From Corticium candelabrum (lineage: Eukaryota; Porifera; Homoscleromorpha; Homosclerophorida; Plakinidae), in assembly GCF_963422355.1 (NCBI RefSeq), contig NC_085099.1, positions 5,466,625 through 5,530,624 of the forward strand: a stretch of DNA of 64,000 bases. The letters are read 5' to 3'. Position numbers and translations under genes: made by a program. Below are positions 11,409 to 24,500 of this stretch, piece after piece (the first letter of the stretch is position 1; each line of letters begins with the position of its first letter). The notes below the pieces were generated by a model. It was not told where the DNA came from, searched no databases, and was given only the letters and a program-made list of their open reading frames with translations.

Positions 11409-14400
11409 ATGTCGCGAACGATGACTTGTACTCCGGAGGATCAGACTCTTCGAGTTGACAATCGTTTTGAAATTTTGCAAGGTGAGGTGAATGCTTCTAG
11501 ACTTCAACTTATACAAATTACATTCATTTTAGTTTTCTGGCCGATGCAGTCCGGCTGTACAGTAGATTTGTTAGCTAATGCGCGCTAAAAACCCTTCATA
11601 CGAGCACCTGTAACCCGGTGTCACGTGCCTAAATCTGGCAGGGTTCTGCAATGAGTGTGTTTCCAAAGGGGTGTGTTTTCCAAAGGGGTGTATTTTCCAA
11701 AGGGGTGTGTGTCCGATGACGTTTTTCAAAGGGAATTGTGTATGATGATGTTTTCCAAAGGCGTGTGCTTGATGATGTTATCCAAGGGGGTGTTATGGTG
11801 TTTTCCAAAGGGGTTGTATGATCACGTTTTCCAAAGGGGTGTAACAGTGACGACGTTTTCCAAAGGGGTGTAATGGTGACGACGTTTTCCAAAGGGGTGT
11901 TTGACGTTTGCCAAAAGGGTTGATTGTAACAACATCTGGATTGTACTGAAGACGTGTTAATTACGTTGGAGTAGTCTACATGCACTTGTGTGCGAGTCTG
12001 CCAGTGTGTGTATAGTGGTTGTGTTGTGTTTGAGACCATAGTGTGTCGTCTATTTGCCTGTAGTGAGCTGTTGAGTGAGTAATAAAGATAGAGAACCTTA
12101 TATGATAACTTTTCCAAAAGGGCGTAATGACGTTTTCTAAAAGGGTGTTATGATGTATTCCCAAAGGGTGTGCTGATGTTAATTTTCAAAGGGGTGTTAT
12201 GACGTTTTCCAAAAGGGTGTGATGATGTTTTCCAAAAGGGTGTGATGACATTTTCCTAAAGGGTGTATGACATTTTCCAAGGGGAAGAAGAGGGAGGTAT
12301 GGATTTAGTTTAATAAGATCTGTAGTCATATACGGGATTGCAAGCACACATGCTTTTCTTTCTGTCTGAGGGGCACATGAGGTAGACATTATTTCCAAGG
12401 GGAGAGACATGTGACTAAGTCGTGATTTCTGAGGGGAAGAGGTTTAAAAAGTGAGGTCATCCATACCCATTGCTTGGAGTCTGCTTGGAATAGCCCATTG
12501 TAACTGTGGGGAGATTGTTTGTGCATGCACAAGTTAGACCTTGCATTCTCAGTATGCCATGCAAGCGGCTGATATTGCTCTGAATTATGCACAAGCCGCA
12601 ATTCTAGGGCTTAATTTGCTTGAAATCATCCATCAGCTTCACAAGCTAAGAAATTTTGAGTGTATGTACACACCTATGACGTATACGGTCATGTAATGAT
12701 ACGTGAAAGAGTGAACAATCTCAGCACACTGAACGTTGACTTACGAATAGTCGCTGAGCATGCGCAAACTGTAAAATACAATCTCAGCACGCTACACAGA
12801 GCCAACACTTAAGTCAGTACGGGTTGGCTCACTTTTGAAACGCTGTGTGAAGGTGGACCAAGCCGAGCCATGCTGAGCCGAGCCGTGCTGGAATGGTCCA
12901 CCTCAAACTGCCATGCCAGCTCGGTTTGGCTTGACTCGGCTCGTATTCACAGTGTGAACGGCAACCAACTGCCGAACTGTAGTCTCACATAGCCAGACCC
13001 TCACTCTTGCATCATTCTCACGTAGCCAAACTTTCTTGCACCGTGTAACGCGAGCGTTTCTGGTGTACACGTGACCGTACGTTGCTAGCGTACGTAGCAT
13101 GAGACACACCTGCTAAGTGAGCTGGCTCGCTTTTTCTGAGCGCTGCATGAACGGCGGATGGCTCGACTCTCTGGCACGGGTTGGCTTGGCTCGGCTCGGC
13201 TCGGCTTGGAAAAGAGCTTGTGTGAAAGGGCTACAAGTATGCAGGCATGGTTATACTTTTATTTTGGTAACAAGGGTGTGCTAGCTAACAATAGTTGCAA
13301 GAATTTTATGTTGCAAATGTCACCTGTCGTATATCTGAGATATCCCTCATTACCAGATATGAAACCGTTGGCGATATCTTACTAGTAGACCAGAGAGTGA
13401 GTGCTAAATGTATGTATTGCAGGGTACAGGGCCCCCCAAGTGGAGTGGAGCAGCCTAACTCATGTTAAAGGGGCTTAATTTAGTGCATGCTACAAGCAGC
13501 AATTAGCAGGAGGACTTACAACTTTACGTAACTCATCAAAATGTACTTTATAATTAACTCTAAGAACAAGAACGCACACATGTGTAGTGTGAGTAATTTA
13601 GATGTGTGTTTATGTGCTGGAGGCAGTAGAATAGTGTCTCTTCCTAATTGGTTCAGTGTTGGCGACGTAGAGCAATGGCTCAAGAAGTTTACCCAGCGCC
13701 CACACGGTCTAAAGAAAAATACCCAGTTGACCCTTGTTGTCTTGTCCACAACAGATTGGGTTTTGCTATCTTTGTGACCAGATGGGTCACCACCAACGTC
13801 ATTGTGGTCAAGGGCCCACTCAACCCCAGGGTTCTCAAGGAAACAATCAGCCATTGCACAGTCCAATCAATGGTCGTGTTTATGCAAGACAAGAACTTCC
13901 TAGTAATAGTAATAGAACGTCCAAGCAGTCAAGCAACTGAGCACTTCTCTCAAATCAACGAGTTGATGCACTTTCTAACACACATATTAGAGGGGAGTGT
14001 CGATGGAGTTCCATCCAAGTGTCTTATTCCTTAGTCCCGCCCTTGTTTGGGAAAGGCTAGACAATACATACGTGTTCTGAAAGTATTATGTTATGTGCTG
14101 TCAACGGCAACCCATTGATAGCACTGGGCAAGGTTGACCTAATTGTGGTTTAGGTTCTTTAGGTCCCGCATGGCTTCCTGGTTGTGGAAATCCAGACAGG
14201 CCTATCTTGGGGTCAGGCTTCTTGGCTAATCATGGAATGATTGTGAATTTGAAAGACAGTAGGATGAACTAGCTAGATTGAGGGATTGGTGAAATGAGTT
14301 AAGTCTGTACGTAGTAGGTGATCAATCTTGCAGCCTTGTCTTAGAGGAACATGTTTTAACAACAGGAATGGAGTGTGTGGTTGTCATGGTCAAAGTGGTT

Positions 14401-17400
14401 AATTAATAACAATGGAACTCACCTCACAGGAGCTGCCATGCTAGAACCTGATAAGGAACTGGTGACTATAAAACAGAAACACATGCAGGCAGAGTGGTAG
14501 TCACATATATATGCCTAAAAATAGGGTGTACCGGTACAGTTGATGTTCCTCCAAGGCCCCAAGCGTATCGAGAAGGGAACAGTGATAGGAGAATTGGAAT
14601 GCATAGAACAGTCTAAGACACCATTAGCAGTTAGTAAATGGCCAGTGTATCTGTAAGTTGTGAGCAACGACATGTAGCCTTTCTCAGCCAGAAACTGCGC
14701 AGAAACAAGACCTAGTCCAGAAGAGAAAGGAGTACTGGAGCAGGCGCTATTGCAAAACAGGCAGTTGTTCTCGGAAGGCATCAATATTGTGAAACATCAC
14801 ATGCCTACACCGGGAGGACGTCCCTCCAAGTATCAGCCACATCGGATGCCGTACCACCTGAAATCTGTGATGGAGAGTGTGATGGAGAACCAGATAGATG
14901 AAATGTTGCAAAACAAGATAATCAGCGAAGCAGCTAGTGTAGTCCTTGGTCATCACGGGTAGTCCTAGTCAAGTAGAAAGCTGGAAGTCATCGCTTTGTG
15001 TGTGTTGACTACAGAGGGCTGAATGCAATAACTACAAAGGATGCAATTACCCGCTTCCAACGAGTGGATGAGACCTTCAATTCCTTAGGCAGAGCAGCAT
15101 ACTTCTCAACATTGGATTTGGCAAGTGGCTATTGGCAGGTGGACGTCCGTGAAGAGGACAAGGAGAAGACTGCCTTCACAACACCACAGAGTCATTTTGA
15201 ATTTCAAGCCATTTCTTTCAGACTTTGTAATGCACCGTCCACTTTTCAAGGATTAATGGAATATGTTCTTGCCGGCTTACAGTGGGACCACTGCTGTATT
15301 TATCTTGATGATATCATTGTGTTTTCCTCTACATTTTGAGACAAGAATACTCTATAATAGTCTTCCAAAGACAGAGAGAGGGAACGAGGGCTAAAGCTGA
15401 AACCAAAGAAATGCTTATTTGCTAAACCCTCAGTGAAGTACTTGGTATATATCGTTTCTCAAAGAGGATTAGAACCTGACCCTGAAAAGATAAAGGCAGT
15501 AAGAGTACCCAAGACCGTAGTCAGCATCTGCATTACACATGTTCCTGGGATTAGCTTGCTATGACTGCCAATTATATCAGGACTTCCATTCATAGCAGCC
15601 CCATTATTTCAGCTGCAGTAATAAAGCCAAATATCCCTCGCTTGGACTGAGGACAGTCACCATTCATTCTGCACACTTCAGCAGAAGTTGGTATCACCTC
15701 CTATTTTGGCATTTTCTTGGTTTGAGGTTGAATTCCTTCTGGCAACAGACACGAGTGATACAGGGCAGAGAGCACCTCTCTCCCAAATTCAATACCACAA
15801 AGAGAGAGTGGTTGCCTATGCTAGTCGAGCCCTACACAAGAGTGAGAAAAATTATTCTACCATCGAAAATGAGGCACTGGCCTTAGTTTGGGCAGTCAAT
15901 AATTTCAGGCCTTATCTGTATGGATGGCACTTGTCACTGAACATTGTCCACTGACATGGCTGAAGTCCATTTGAGATTTGAGAAAGCCTACGGGGTCGCT
16001 TGGCTCGTTGGATACTTCTCCTAAGCGAGTATGAGTGGTCTATTCGCCACCAACCTGGCAAACAACACACCAATGCTGATGCATTGTCCAGACATCAACC
16101 ACCTTCTGTAAATACGTCCAGTCATCATGCGACACTTGATGAGTCTTAATTTTGAAGAGATCATGGCTCCTGTTGGAGCTGTTCAAGAAGTCTTTAGGTG
16201 CAGTGGGCATGACACCTAGTTGGCCTTATCATGAACTATTTGACATGCAAGCGATGGATCCAGTAATTTCAAAAGTCTTGGCTCAATTCCCAGAACGTCC
16301 CTTGGCTTACAAGGTGATGGAGATCTCATCCTAAGTTGATTGATTATCGCAAGATGTGGAACCAGCTGGCCCTCAATAAAGGCATTCTGTATCAATTTTG
16401 CTCTGCCACTTCTGCTAACAGGGAAAGGATAACCAGGTGCTTGTACCAGCTTGTCTAATTCCTACAGTCTTAGATCAGCTCCATGACAATGCAGGTCATT
16501 CATACTAGAGAGGGAGGAATGTAGCGCGAGTAATTTAAGGTGTACGTTTACGTTAGCATTGTGCTAAAGCACGTTAGTATGACATCATGACGGCTGTCAA
16601 TAATCCCATTACTTGTTAGATTATTTAGTCTACGTTGAGTAAAGCTGTGAGTTATAGCAATACTGTAGAGTTGTTAATTCTACTGCTGTGTCTCAGCGTT
16701 GCATCTGCTGCAAGTACTAACAGTGACTAGTGCTTGCTGCACATGTACTAAGAATTTACTTTAGTAAGCTGTTTTCGTAAGCTTGACTTCTTGCCGAACA
16801 GGTACGTGTTTAGGAAATTTAGAGTTTAAGGGTTGGTGGAGTACTTTTCCAATATAAGAAGAAGCTCAATCCTCAACACCCGATCGCAAGATGGGCAATG
16901 CCATGACACTTCCATTAATATTGAGCATGTACAAAGTTGCTGCATCAGACAAGGTTGTATGATGTGAGAGTAATCGTCCAATGCTACAAAGTAGCGATCT
17001 TTCAGGTAAATGCAGAGAAGTCCTTCATAATTTCAAACTGAACACAATGAAACACTTAGGTAAATCTCTAAATATATTATTCTATGTAATAATCTATGTG
17101 CATGACCGGAAGTATGCAGGAATAGATAATAGCTAAGCCGGAGTTTTGGAAAATGGGGCAGCCATGGCCGCTGCTACAGCCGCTGTGGCTCTGTCAGGCC
17201 TGGGGTACCCTGTATGTAGGTCCTCTAACCTAACCCTTCCCTTCAACCGGAAATAGCAGAAAAAGGAGAGGAGGGAAATGGTCTGACTACATGAGACTAC
17301 ACTGTGTGGGGGGTTGCCCATGCAGGTTTGGGACATGACCAAATTTCCACATCTGTAGGAAAACCTAAAACGGTGTAACGAGAATTGTAAGACTTGGTCT

Positions 17401-20400
17401 ATGTTGGAGTACTTCTAATTTTTACAAAGCCAATCTACAAAATGATTGTTAAGTATAGGGGCATGGCTAAATGTTATTTTTCTTCCTTCGTTTCAGTAAA
17501 GATAATACCAAATGTACAGGACATCCCTCCTTGAAACTTAGAGATAATGGGTAAAATCATCTGAATTAGTTTTCTTTAACAAAAGGAAAGAGAAATATCC
17601 AAGAAAAATGTAGCTCTGCCGTCGCACTTGATATATGAACCACAGACTTTGTGATCAAATTCATTCAGTGCTTTTGCTGTGTCAATTAACACAGCAATGG
17701 TTGAAAGGCACTGGCAAGCATACTGAATGCTGATTGGCCGCTGCTATACAATAGAGAGCAGACCATATTGTTGCTAAGAAGCACATTTTGATTGGTCTGT
17801 GCTTTAATTAAATTAGAGTTATTAAGACTTTCAGTATACAGGTGCAAGCTTAAACAGGTGTAAGTCTTGTCACTTTAAAGCCGAGATCTTCTATCAGTAT
17901 TTTGTGTGTGTTTAATAATAAAAAATGGATAGGCAATAAAACTGCACTTTGAATACAGTTTGCACCACATGTATTGTGTTGTTTTTATTAGAACGAAACC
18001 ATCGGGTATTTATCATTGCCCGTGCTGACGAATGCAAGGCGAAATGGGCCTGTCAATTTTTAGAGGAGGAAATTGAGAAAAGGAAAATTTTGTGCTCGAC
18101 GTCGGATAAGCTCAAACCTGGTTCATGTTGGATAGAGAGTGCAACAGATGTCATCTATAAAAGCACTATCATTCTAGTGATCATTTCACACAAATTTAAA
18201 GACTGTTCACAAGCATCGAGACTACTATCAGTTGCTTTCAGCAGGTCAATAAATTGTCCTGAATTTTGTTGTTTAGTTCCTGTCATCATTACAAAAGATG
18301 CAGCTGCAATTCCTCAAGAATTAGAGCATCTTACATCTATCACATGCATTAAGAAGGATCCACAAGCTATCATCACTCGTCTTGATGCTTTACTTGCAGA
18401 CCCACCACGTCCACGACCTTCCAGGAGAAGCAAAGTACTAATATGTTTATATAGAAGTAGCCAGTATCTAATGAAGTACTCAATAGTTGCAGTTGAAGGA
18501 AAGTTATATATTCAATATGGAAATCTGTTGTTTGTATAGGTGACATCAAAATTGCAAAACCGTGTTCGAAGATTTTCTTCCATGAGGTCTTCCTCTTGCA
18601 GTAGGAGAAACCCCAGTAGAGAATGTCACCGCTTTTTCAAGAAAAGGCATCTAGGTTAATAACTAATCCTAAAATATGACATTATTGTTATTTCATCTAT
18701 TGTTGTTAAAACATTGTGACTATAGACAGCAGAACTTCAAAAAAGAGATTGATTGCGAATGTGAAAACAAAGTCAGGACAGATCAGCACTGTCAGCAGAA
18801 ATGAATCGACAAGAAAGGTTTTCATTTTTCACAATCACACAGATGATATGTCTGTGAACTTCGTCAATGACAAGATAATCCCAATTCTTACAAATGGGAT
18901 TACTTCATGTGACAAAATGACTCTTACAAATGGGAATGTAGATTCTCAGGACTTAATTGATCCAACGTTAGAGTTGGGTAAAATGCTGTCCAAGGCATCT
19001 GATAGTATTATGAAGTCCTGCTTTGCAACTATTGTGGTTGTGCCATCTCAACCTGGCACTTTACGATCACCACTTGATAAAATACTTTTTCACTCAATCG
19101 AGCCAAGATTTGAATCAGGAAAACTTCAAGTCCTATGTGTTCGGCTAACTCAGAATGGCATTGTTCCTGTACAACTGAGAGGTACAGCTACAGCTGATTA
19201 CTTCAACGCTGAAGTTAGCAGTAAGTGGCCAGATCTAATTACCCATTTCCTTGAACCTGTTCAAATGTACAAGTTTTCGTCACCATCAGCTGTCTTTCCA
19301 GAGGCAGGTAAGCTTTAGTCTTACTACTGTACTGTACAATATTGCTGTGAGCAGTAACTTACTACTCCTTGTTAAACCACATTTTGGTCACTACCTTATG
19401 ATAACAGTTTACTACATGTTGAAGTTAAGCATTTCAGTATTGTTTGGATATTATTCTTGATTCTTTTTATTTGGCCTAAAAACTTGGCCCTTGTGCATCC
19501 CCTCACTGCATGTACCTTCTCCAGTTGTAATCAGACAGACTTATTTATTAATTATTGCTAGTGATATAACAAGAAGTGTACTTGCTATCGTTGAAGAATG
19601 CCAGTGATTTGAGTTATCAATTTAGTGTCTGCATTGTAACTACTATCATTGTAACATATACATTTAGATTTATAGCAACCATATTGGCATTGGTGATGTT
19701 ATTGTAGTTTTTGGGACTATTCATTTCGTTTACTTACACTTTCTTAAATTCCAGAAAAATAGAATACACAATATCAATTTTGCTATAGTACTGCTCATTG
19801 CGATCGAATGGCAACATTCATGCAGTGTAGTGTCACACAATAAGGGCCGAGTGGACCATGACCTATTTTAGACAATTGACATGGACGTATAAGTCTTATA
19901 CATGTATTGAAGGCCCAACAATGCCACTGTTTCATATGTTACTAGTATGCAGATTGGTTCATAGTTTATATTTGTTGAAGCAGATTAGTTTGTGACTATG
20001 TACTTCATAGATTATTTATGGATAATATCTAGATATCATGTGCAAATACATATGCTCATTGTTTCTTTGTTGTAGATGCTCCTAAGGTACCTTCTTTACC
20101 GTTGTATTACGAATTTGATGTCCGGCGCCTATCAGTTCATCGTTTTCTCTGTAGGGCAAATAAATTCAAATTTACTGTTCCCATTCTTCTGCTGACTTTC
20201 CAGTTCATTGTCACCATATTCATCAAGACATATGAGACTGAGGACAAACGGAATTCCTCAAACTCCAAGTTGCAAGATTCTCCAATTTTCTTGTACAGCC
20301 CTAGTTCTGTCACGGCTGTCAGTTTCTTCCTTACTTTTGTCGAGATGACTTTAAAGACAGGTATTCCTTTGCTCATGATCATCAAAGTCAAAGCAATGAC

Positions 20401-21325
20401 GACAGCTATGAACAGCAGCCTTGTTCTTCCTTTTCGATACTGTGATATCAACACAGTTTGGTCTGTGCTCAACAAACTTTACCAGCCAAGAGAGCTCATC
20501 GCCGTCAATGCCAATAATACAATTCGGGTGGCTGAAAGAATGATTGAAAAAGCTTTATTCATTGCTGTGTGTCAAACTGTCGTACACAGTTTCATTTTGG
20601 CACTTGCTTTGTGCTTACTGGGAGCCTTTTACGATCCAGTCTATGACAGCTGCAGTTTCCTGGATCGACATGACTCTTCTACTGTGGTTACTGTTATGGT
20701 TATGGACTTTTTGACGGTTTTCGTAGGACTCAGTTGTATTGGAATTGGACAGGCACTATTTGCTTGCGAAACAAAACTTTGTATGTACAAGGATATGTGG
20801 GCTGACAGTCTAGGCATGTCATCGAGCCCATTCCTGCAGCAGTGGGAAGTTTACAAAGATACATGGTACAACTGCAGGAAATGGGCCATTGGATTGATCA
20901 TCATCCTTTTGATGTATCCGTTTGGATCATATTTATTGTATTTATGTCAAAGCGTATCAGAAAGGGAGTCATTTGAGAGTTTTCCTATTAGGATCCTTAG
21001 AGCTTGCGACTTTTTTGCCATCTGTCCTTCGGCATGGTTTCTGGTAAATTTGTCTCTTCCTCTGGATGTTTTATTATTTGGGCTGTTGATCTGGTATATC
21101 CAAACACAACCAGGAGATTACAATGTCGCAGGGATCCACAAATATCGGGGGTACCATGTGAACTTGCTTTTGTGGCACCTTGTTTTGCGCGTCTGTTTTC
21201 TGGTGATGCTGGATATCGGAGTGTGCTGCTATCGTGGCAAATGGAAACGATGTCAGTCTGATGTCTCTACAGCCTTCCAGTGTATAACAACGATAGCTGC
21301 AGTACTGTTATTAGGTTGTCTATAA
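11409..21325 (+). CDS. TIR-TIR multi-pass membrane protein, copy 2
   Basis: Exons 11409-11481, 17992-18434, 18540-18654, 18726-19307 and 20076-21325 join in phase to 820 residues. The long leader of copy 1 is lost: its start position reads ATA here and the frame breaks, so I chose the first in-frame ATG at 11,409, giving MSRTMTCTPEDQTLRVDNRF. Exon 2 (residues 25-172) is TIR-like domain 1, exon 3 (173-210) a Ser/Arg-rich linker, exon 4 (211-404) TIR-like domain 2, and exon 5 (405-820) the eight-helix membrane part. Relative to copy 1, exon 5 has an extra stretch (YDSCSFLDRH) between helices 3 and 4. Intron 1 contains a defective Ty3/gypsy element. The coding exons look under constraint. Whether the short first exon is used is uncertain. 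Confidence 0.65.
11650..12420. repeat. CCAAAGGGGTGT minisatellite, unit 2
   Basis: Roughly twenty imperfect copies of gttttCCAAAGGGGTGTnatgatga, spaced 18-30 bases apart, in two clusters (11,650-11,925 and 12,105-12,420) separated by a non-repetitive stretch. It lies just downstream of the first exon of TIR copy 2, within intron 1. The open frames across it (repeated FSKGV-type words) are a by-product of the repeat. Confidence 0.8.
12770..13250. mobile_element. GGCTCGG-rich repeat element, unit 2
   Basis: It is rich in AGCCGAGCC and GGCTCGG words in both orientations, with gtgtgaa words near the ends (tgtgtgaaggtggacc; cttgtgtgaaaggg). It is duplicated in unit 3 (26,400-26,900), and a diverged relative with GGTTTGG/AACCAAACC words lies in a TSC1 intron (46,935-47,460). 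No coding content; probably a non-autonomous DNA element. Confidence 0.5.
13583..16830 (+). mobile_element. Defective Ty3/gypsy LTR retrotransposon, unit 2
   Basis: It lies in intron 1 of TIR copy 2. A 5' LTR start (TGTAGTGTGAGTAATTTA, 13,583) is cut short. Gag is marked by a zinc knuckle CYLCDQMGHHQRHC at about 13,764-13,805. A retropepsin-like tract (LGSGFLANHG in a broken frame) lies near 14,215. Reverse transcriptase spans 14,750-15,339 with LDLASGYWQV and YLDD. RNase H follows at 15,690-16,110 and ends NADALSR. Then comes only the start of the integrase zinc region (LHDNAGH) before a polypurine tract and the 3' LTR start at 16,520. Integrase is deleted, and several stops and frameshifts break pol, so it is dead. 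The 3' LTR end is not clear. Confidence 0.8.
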
Positions 21326-21751
21326 TTTTTATATTACCATTTGAAGAAGAGGCAGCTGAGTTATAGTTTCTGTAGATGTACTGAAATATATTCAGTTGCA
21401 AACAAATTAAATTGTTTAGTATTTGTGTCATATGCTCTGTTATAAAAGAAAAGTCTAGTCTATGTCTATGGATTGTATTTCTTCTATTCATTGTTTCATG
21501 CAGTGACTACTACATATCAGTGTAAGCTTTGCTAATTATATTACTGTACTGCAACAAAAATTGTCAGATTCAACTTCTAGGAAGTCCAACTACAAATTAC
21601 GTAATTTTAAATAATCTACGACATTCGATCACCTCCTTCCTCTCGTCTTCTCTAGTCTTCCTGCTTCTTTTGTACTGTAAAGACAAAAATCTTGAAATGA
21701 TAGCGCGAGTACACTGTAGCTACATATGCATGTACCCCGGATATATCCAAT

Positions 21752-22192
21752 GAATGTGTCCATCTCTAGTCTGCCCTATTTGAAGCTACGATGTGGTACT
21801 ATCCAGTACAACAATGTTGTCGTCGAGACGCCTGGCTACATTTTGTATACGAGGTGCTGCGCCGTTTTACATTTGCTTCCCGACGTGCTGTCGGAGATAG
21901 ACGAATCTCTGATACCAAAGCTGGAAAAATCGATGTCTCAACATGCTGTGAGAAGCCTGGTGTACAATGTCTAAATTCGTTTCAACGAGGAATTAGGGCA
22001 CTGGCTGGTTTAGAAGTACGCATGCGTATTCCATACCTGATATATACAAATTTTTGAAATTTATTACGCATATTGTTGTATCTTGAGGGTTATCTTGTCT
22101 TCTGTGCTGTCCAAGATGTTGTCGATGTTGCTCGTTTTACTTACAATGAAGAGAAAACCGTGTCCATGTGGACAGTCAGTGGACGACACAAA
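21752..22192 (+). pseudogene. Truncated QTRT2 copy (exons 1-2), unit 2
   Basis: Exon 1 (21,752-about 22,017) begins MNVSISSLPY like the intact gene, but a one-base deletion near 21,925 (after the IPKL codons) shifts the frame to a stop. Exon 2 (about 22,088-22,192) is open and reads GYLVFCAVQDVVDVA through WTVSGRHK to a gtagg donor. Intron 2 continues to a (CA)n tract at about 22,770, where homology to the intact gene stops; exons 3-9 are absent. It cannot make QTRT2, though its promoter region may still be active. Confidence 0.75.
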
Positions 22193-22769
22193 GTAGGTTT
22201 CATGCAGAAATGATACCTGTACTACAATAGAAGTTGCGTGTTGATGTATATAAGAATGCTAATATGGGTAAATGGTGGTGATAAAGGCAAGTCTTTTAAC
22301 CCAAGGTGCGCATGCGCTAGGGTTATAGTACTGCAATACTGCTGTAACCAACGACCAATCGTACGACCAACGTCCGGTAGTCGCGCATGCGCCCATTGTT
22401 ATTGTTGGTGTTAATTATATTATTTTATTTAATCCGTTGCACCATTTGAACAACTAAGTAACCAGACTGGCACCTGGGACTATCGACACCCCATAACTTT
22501 TCGATACATAAAGCATATGAAGACATCTAATCATGACATTGACTGGCACGCTAATTAGCACCAGTGATAACAATGAGTGCATGCATTGCATTCCAATTGT
22601 TCGCCAGTTGGTCACTTGGGTCGTCCATCCAGAGAGATTACTGTAACCCTAGCGCATGCGTGCCTTGGGTTAATGACCTTACACACAATATTCATATTCG
22701 GACATGCCCTCAAATATTGGGCACTCAACCCCACTGACTTCCCTAGTATGATGACATTGTATCTACACG

Positions 22770-22776
22770 TGCACAC

Positions 22777-22843
<67 letters not shown>
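22770..22843. repeat. (CA)n microsatellite at the unit 2 breakpoint
   Basis: A long CA run inside what was QTRT2 intron 2. On its left the sequence matches 37,740-37,965 of the intact gene; on its right it matches nothing there, and from 23,041 it matches the membrane-gene remnant. Confidence 0.9.
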
Positions 22844-22844
<1 letters not shown>

Positions 22845-23040
22845 CGTAGCGTATACAAATACAAAATTCAATTTTCAATTTTTAATTTAAATTGAAAATT
22901 GGATGGAAGTTTAATACACGGATAGACAACATTGCTATAGACATAATACTGCAAAACAAGTGATATGTAAGAAAAAAGCCTTCAGAGAGTGGATTCCGAC
23001 TGGAGCACTATAGCTCTATTCGTGGCTTCTCCACACAGCA

Positions 23041-24500
23041 ATCCGGGAACTTTGACGTTGTTATCCTAGAGGTGAAGAGCTAAATTAGATCTTGTTTCTG
23101 ATTCTGTACTGGGAGTTGTAGGTTGCTAATCAAATAAGCCATCTTGGGTACATAGTTCAGAGGAGAAAACTATGAAGTGGCTACAAGACTGTCTTCTGTT
23201 CGAACTGCACAGCTGCAGCAGTGGAAAATCTGAAACAGTGCACAAACTAGACACTTATTCAACAAACACTGACAACAATCACTTACTTGTGCAAACGAGA
23301 ACGGTACGTATGACGTTTTTGTTACGTTTTTGCCTAGGCGTGTTCCACCTACTTACACAACATGCCTGCAGGATTTATGCCTAATTAATTAGCTTGAACT
23401 TTACGTTAATTTGTATCATGCGTGTTTGTGCAGGTCGGGTCAAAGAGCAAAATCAATAAGAAAACTGCACAACAAGATCTGCACAGTCTTCTCATTTATA
23501 GATTGCTACTGGCACTTCACAAACACCAAGCCGTTCGGCTTTCCGTATACGGTTTCATTTTTGTTGTATGTACGTGGCAACTCTTTCTGTCTGTTGCGAT
23601 TGCTAAAACCAAACCAGAATTGTTTGTACGAATTCTTGTCTATTCTGCTCTGCCCATAGCTATGTAGTTCATAATCAGGTCTGTCACTCTCACAAGACTG
23701 TGCACTGACAAACTCAACTGTGAGCAACATCATATTCACAGTGTTGTAGTCGACTTGGATGAAGATGTTTATCTCCTCGATAAAATTTCTGTCTGTCAAC
23801 TGTGGGTTATGGCTCTTACGTCAATCACTGTCTTTGCTCACTACTTTTTGATGAATCTTAAGATGGTGAAGCCGGTGTCTTGAAGGTTATTAATTTGCCG
23901 GGAAATGTTTATTGGTTGCTAGAGTGGCTCTCATTGTCTATTCTCTTGGGAGAAAGTCAGCTGCTTCTTCATTTGCTGCATATGGAAGCTACATATACTA
24001 CCAAAAATTTCTGCTCGACGTTTTGGCGTAGGAGGTGGGGTAGTCTGGGAATATCAGTGACTGTTGTGCTTTGTGTGTTACTGCTATAATCAACATTCTA
24101 AGGTTATTTGCAACACTTCGTTTGGTGGTGGAGTCATCATGTTGGACACCAAACAGTGAGGTCGTTGTGGATTACTCTTACACTTGACTGTATGCACTTG
24201 TGGCATTTCTGGCCACTTACACTGCTAACAGGTTCCTTATTCCAGGACAAGTTCTGCTGCTTTGTGCAATATGGGCCATTATGGCGATGGGATGGGTTGG
24301 ATATCTGAAACCTGCTTCTGACTTGGCAGTCACTGCATGGTGTGTGCTTGCATCTTGCTACAGTACGAATTCTAAGATTAAAGTTGTCGACAATGTCTGC
24401 ATCCCTTGTTTACTTCAGGTCACAATTGGAATTCATTTGATTTATTGAACTTATAAATTACGTTGCAGTATCCGCTGGAAGCAGCAAGACATGAATGACA
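23041..24500 (+). pseudogene. Multi-pass membrane gene remnant, unit 2
   Basis: A probable first exon (MKWLQDCLLF, 23,172-about 23,303, donor gtacgt) is followed by an exon from about 23,434. That exon reads KSKINKKTAQQDLHSLLIYR, then two hydrophobic segments (GFIFVVCTWQLFLSVAIA and RILVYSALPIAM), and ends at a TAG at 23,665. Further pieces are VVVDLDEDVYLLDK (23,743), LEWLSLSILLG (about 23,920) and LLLCAIWAIMAMGWVGYLKP (about 24,250). The pieces lie in different frames with stops between them; some could be split by short introns, so a functional gene is not fully excluded. Family not recognised; at least four hydrophobic segments. Confidence 0.4.

Noticed and set aside
11629-12117. A 162-codon minus-strand ORF
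   Set aside because: It is the translation of the CCAAAGGGG minisatellite, with repetitive Trp-Lys-Thr-type words and no start context.
11650-12420. A CRISPR-like repeat-spacer array
   Set aside because: Repeats are imperfect, spacing varies, there are no unique spacers of constant length, and the setting is an animal intron.
22612-22878. Cys/Val-repeat protein
   Set aside because: Translation of a (CA)n microsatellite; the same applies at 31,366-31,713 and 40,682-40,972.
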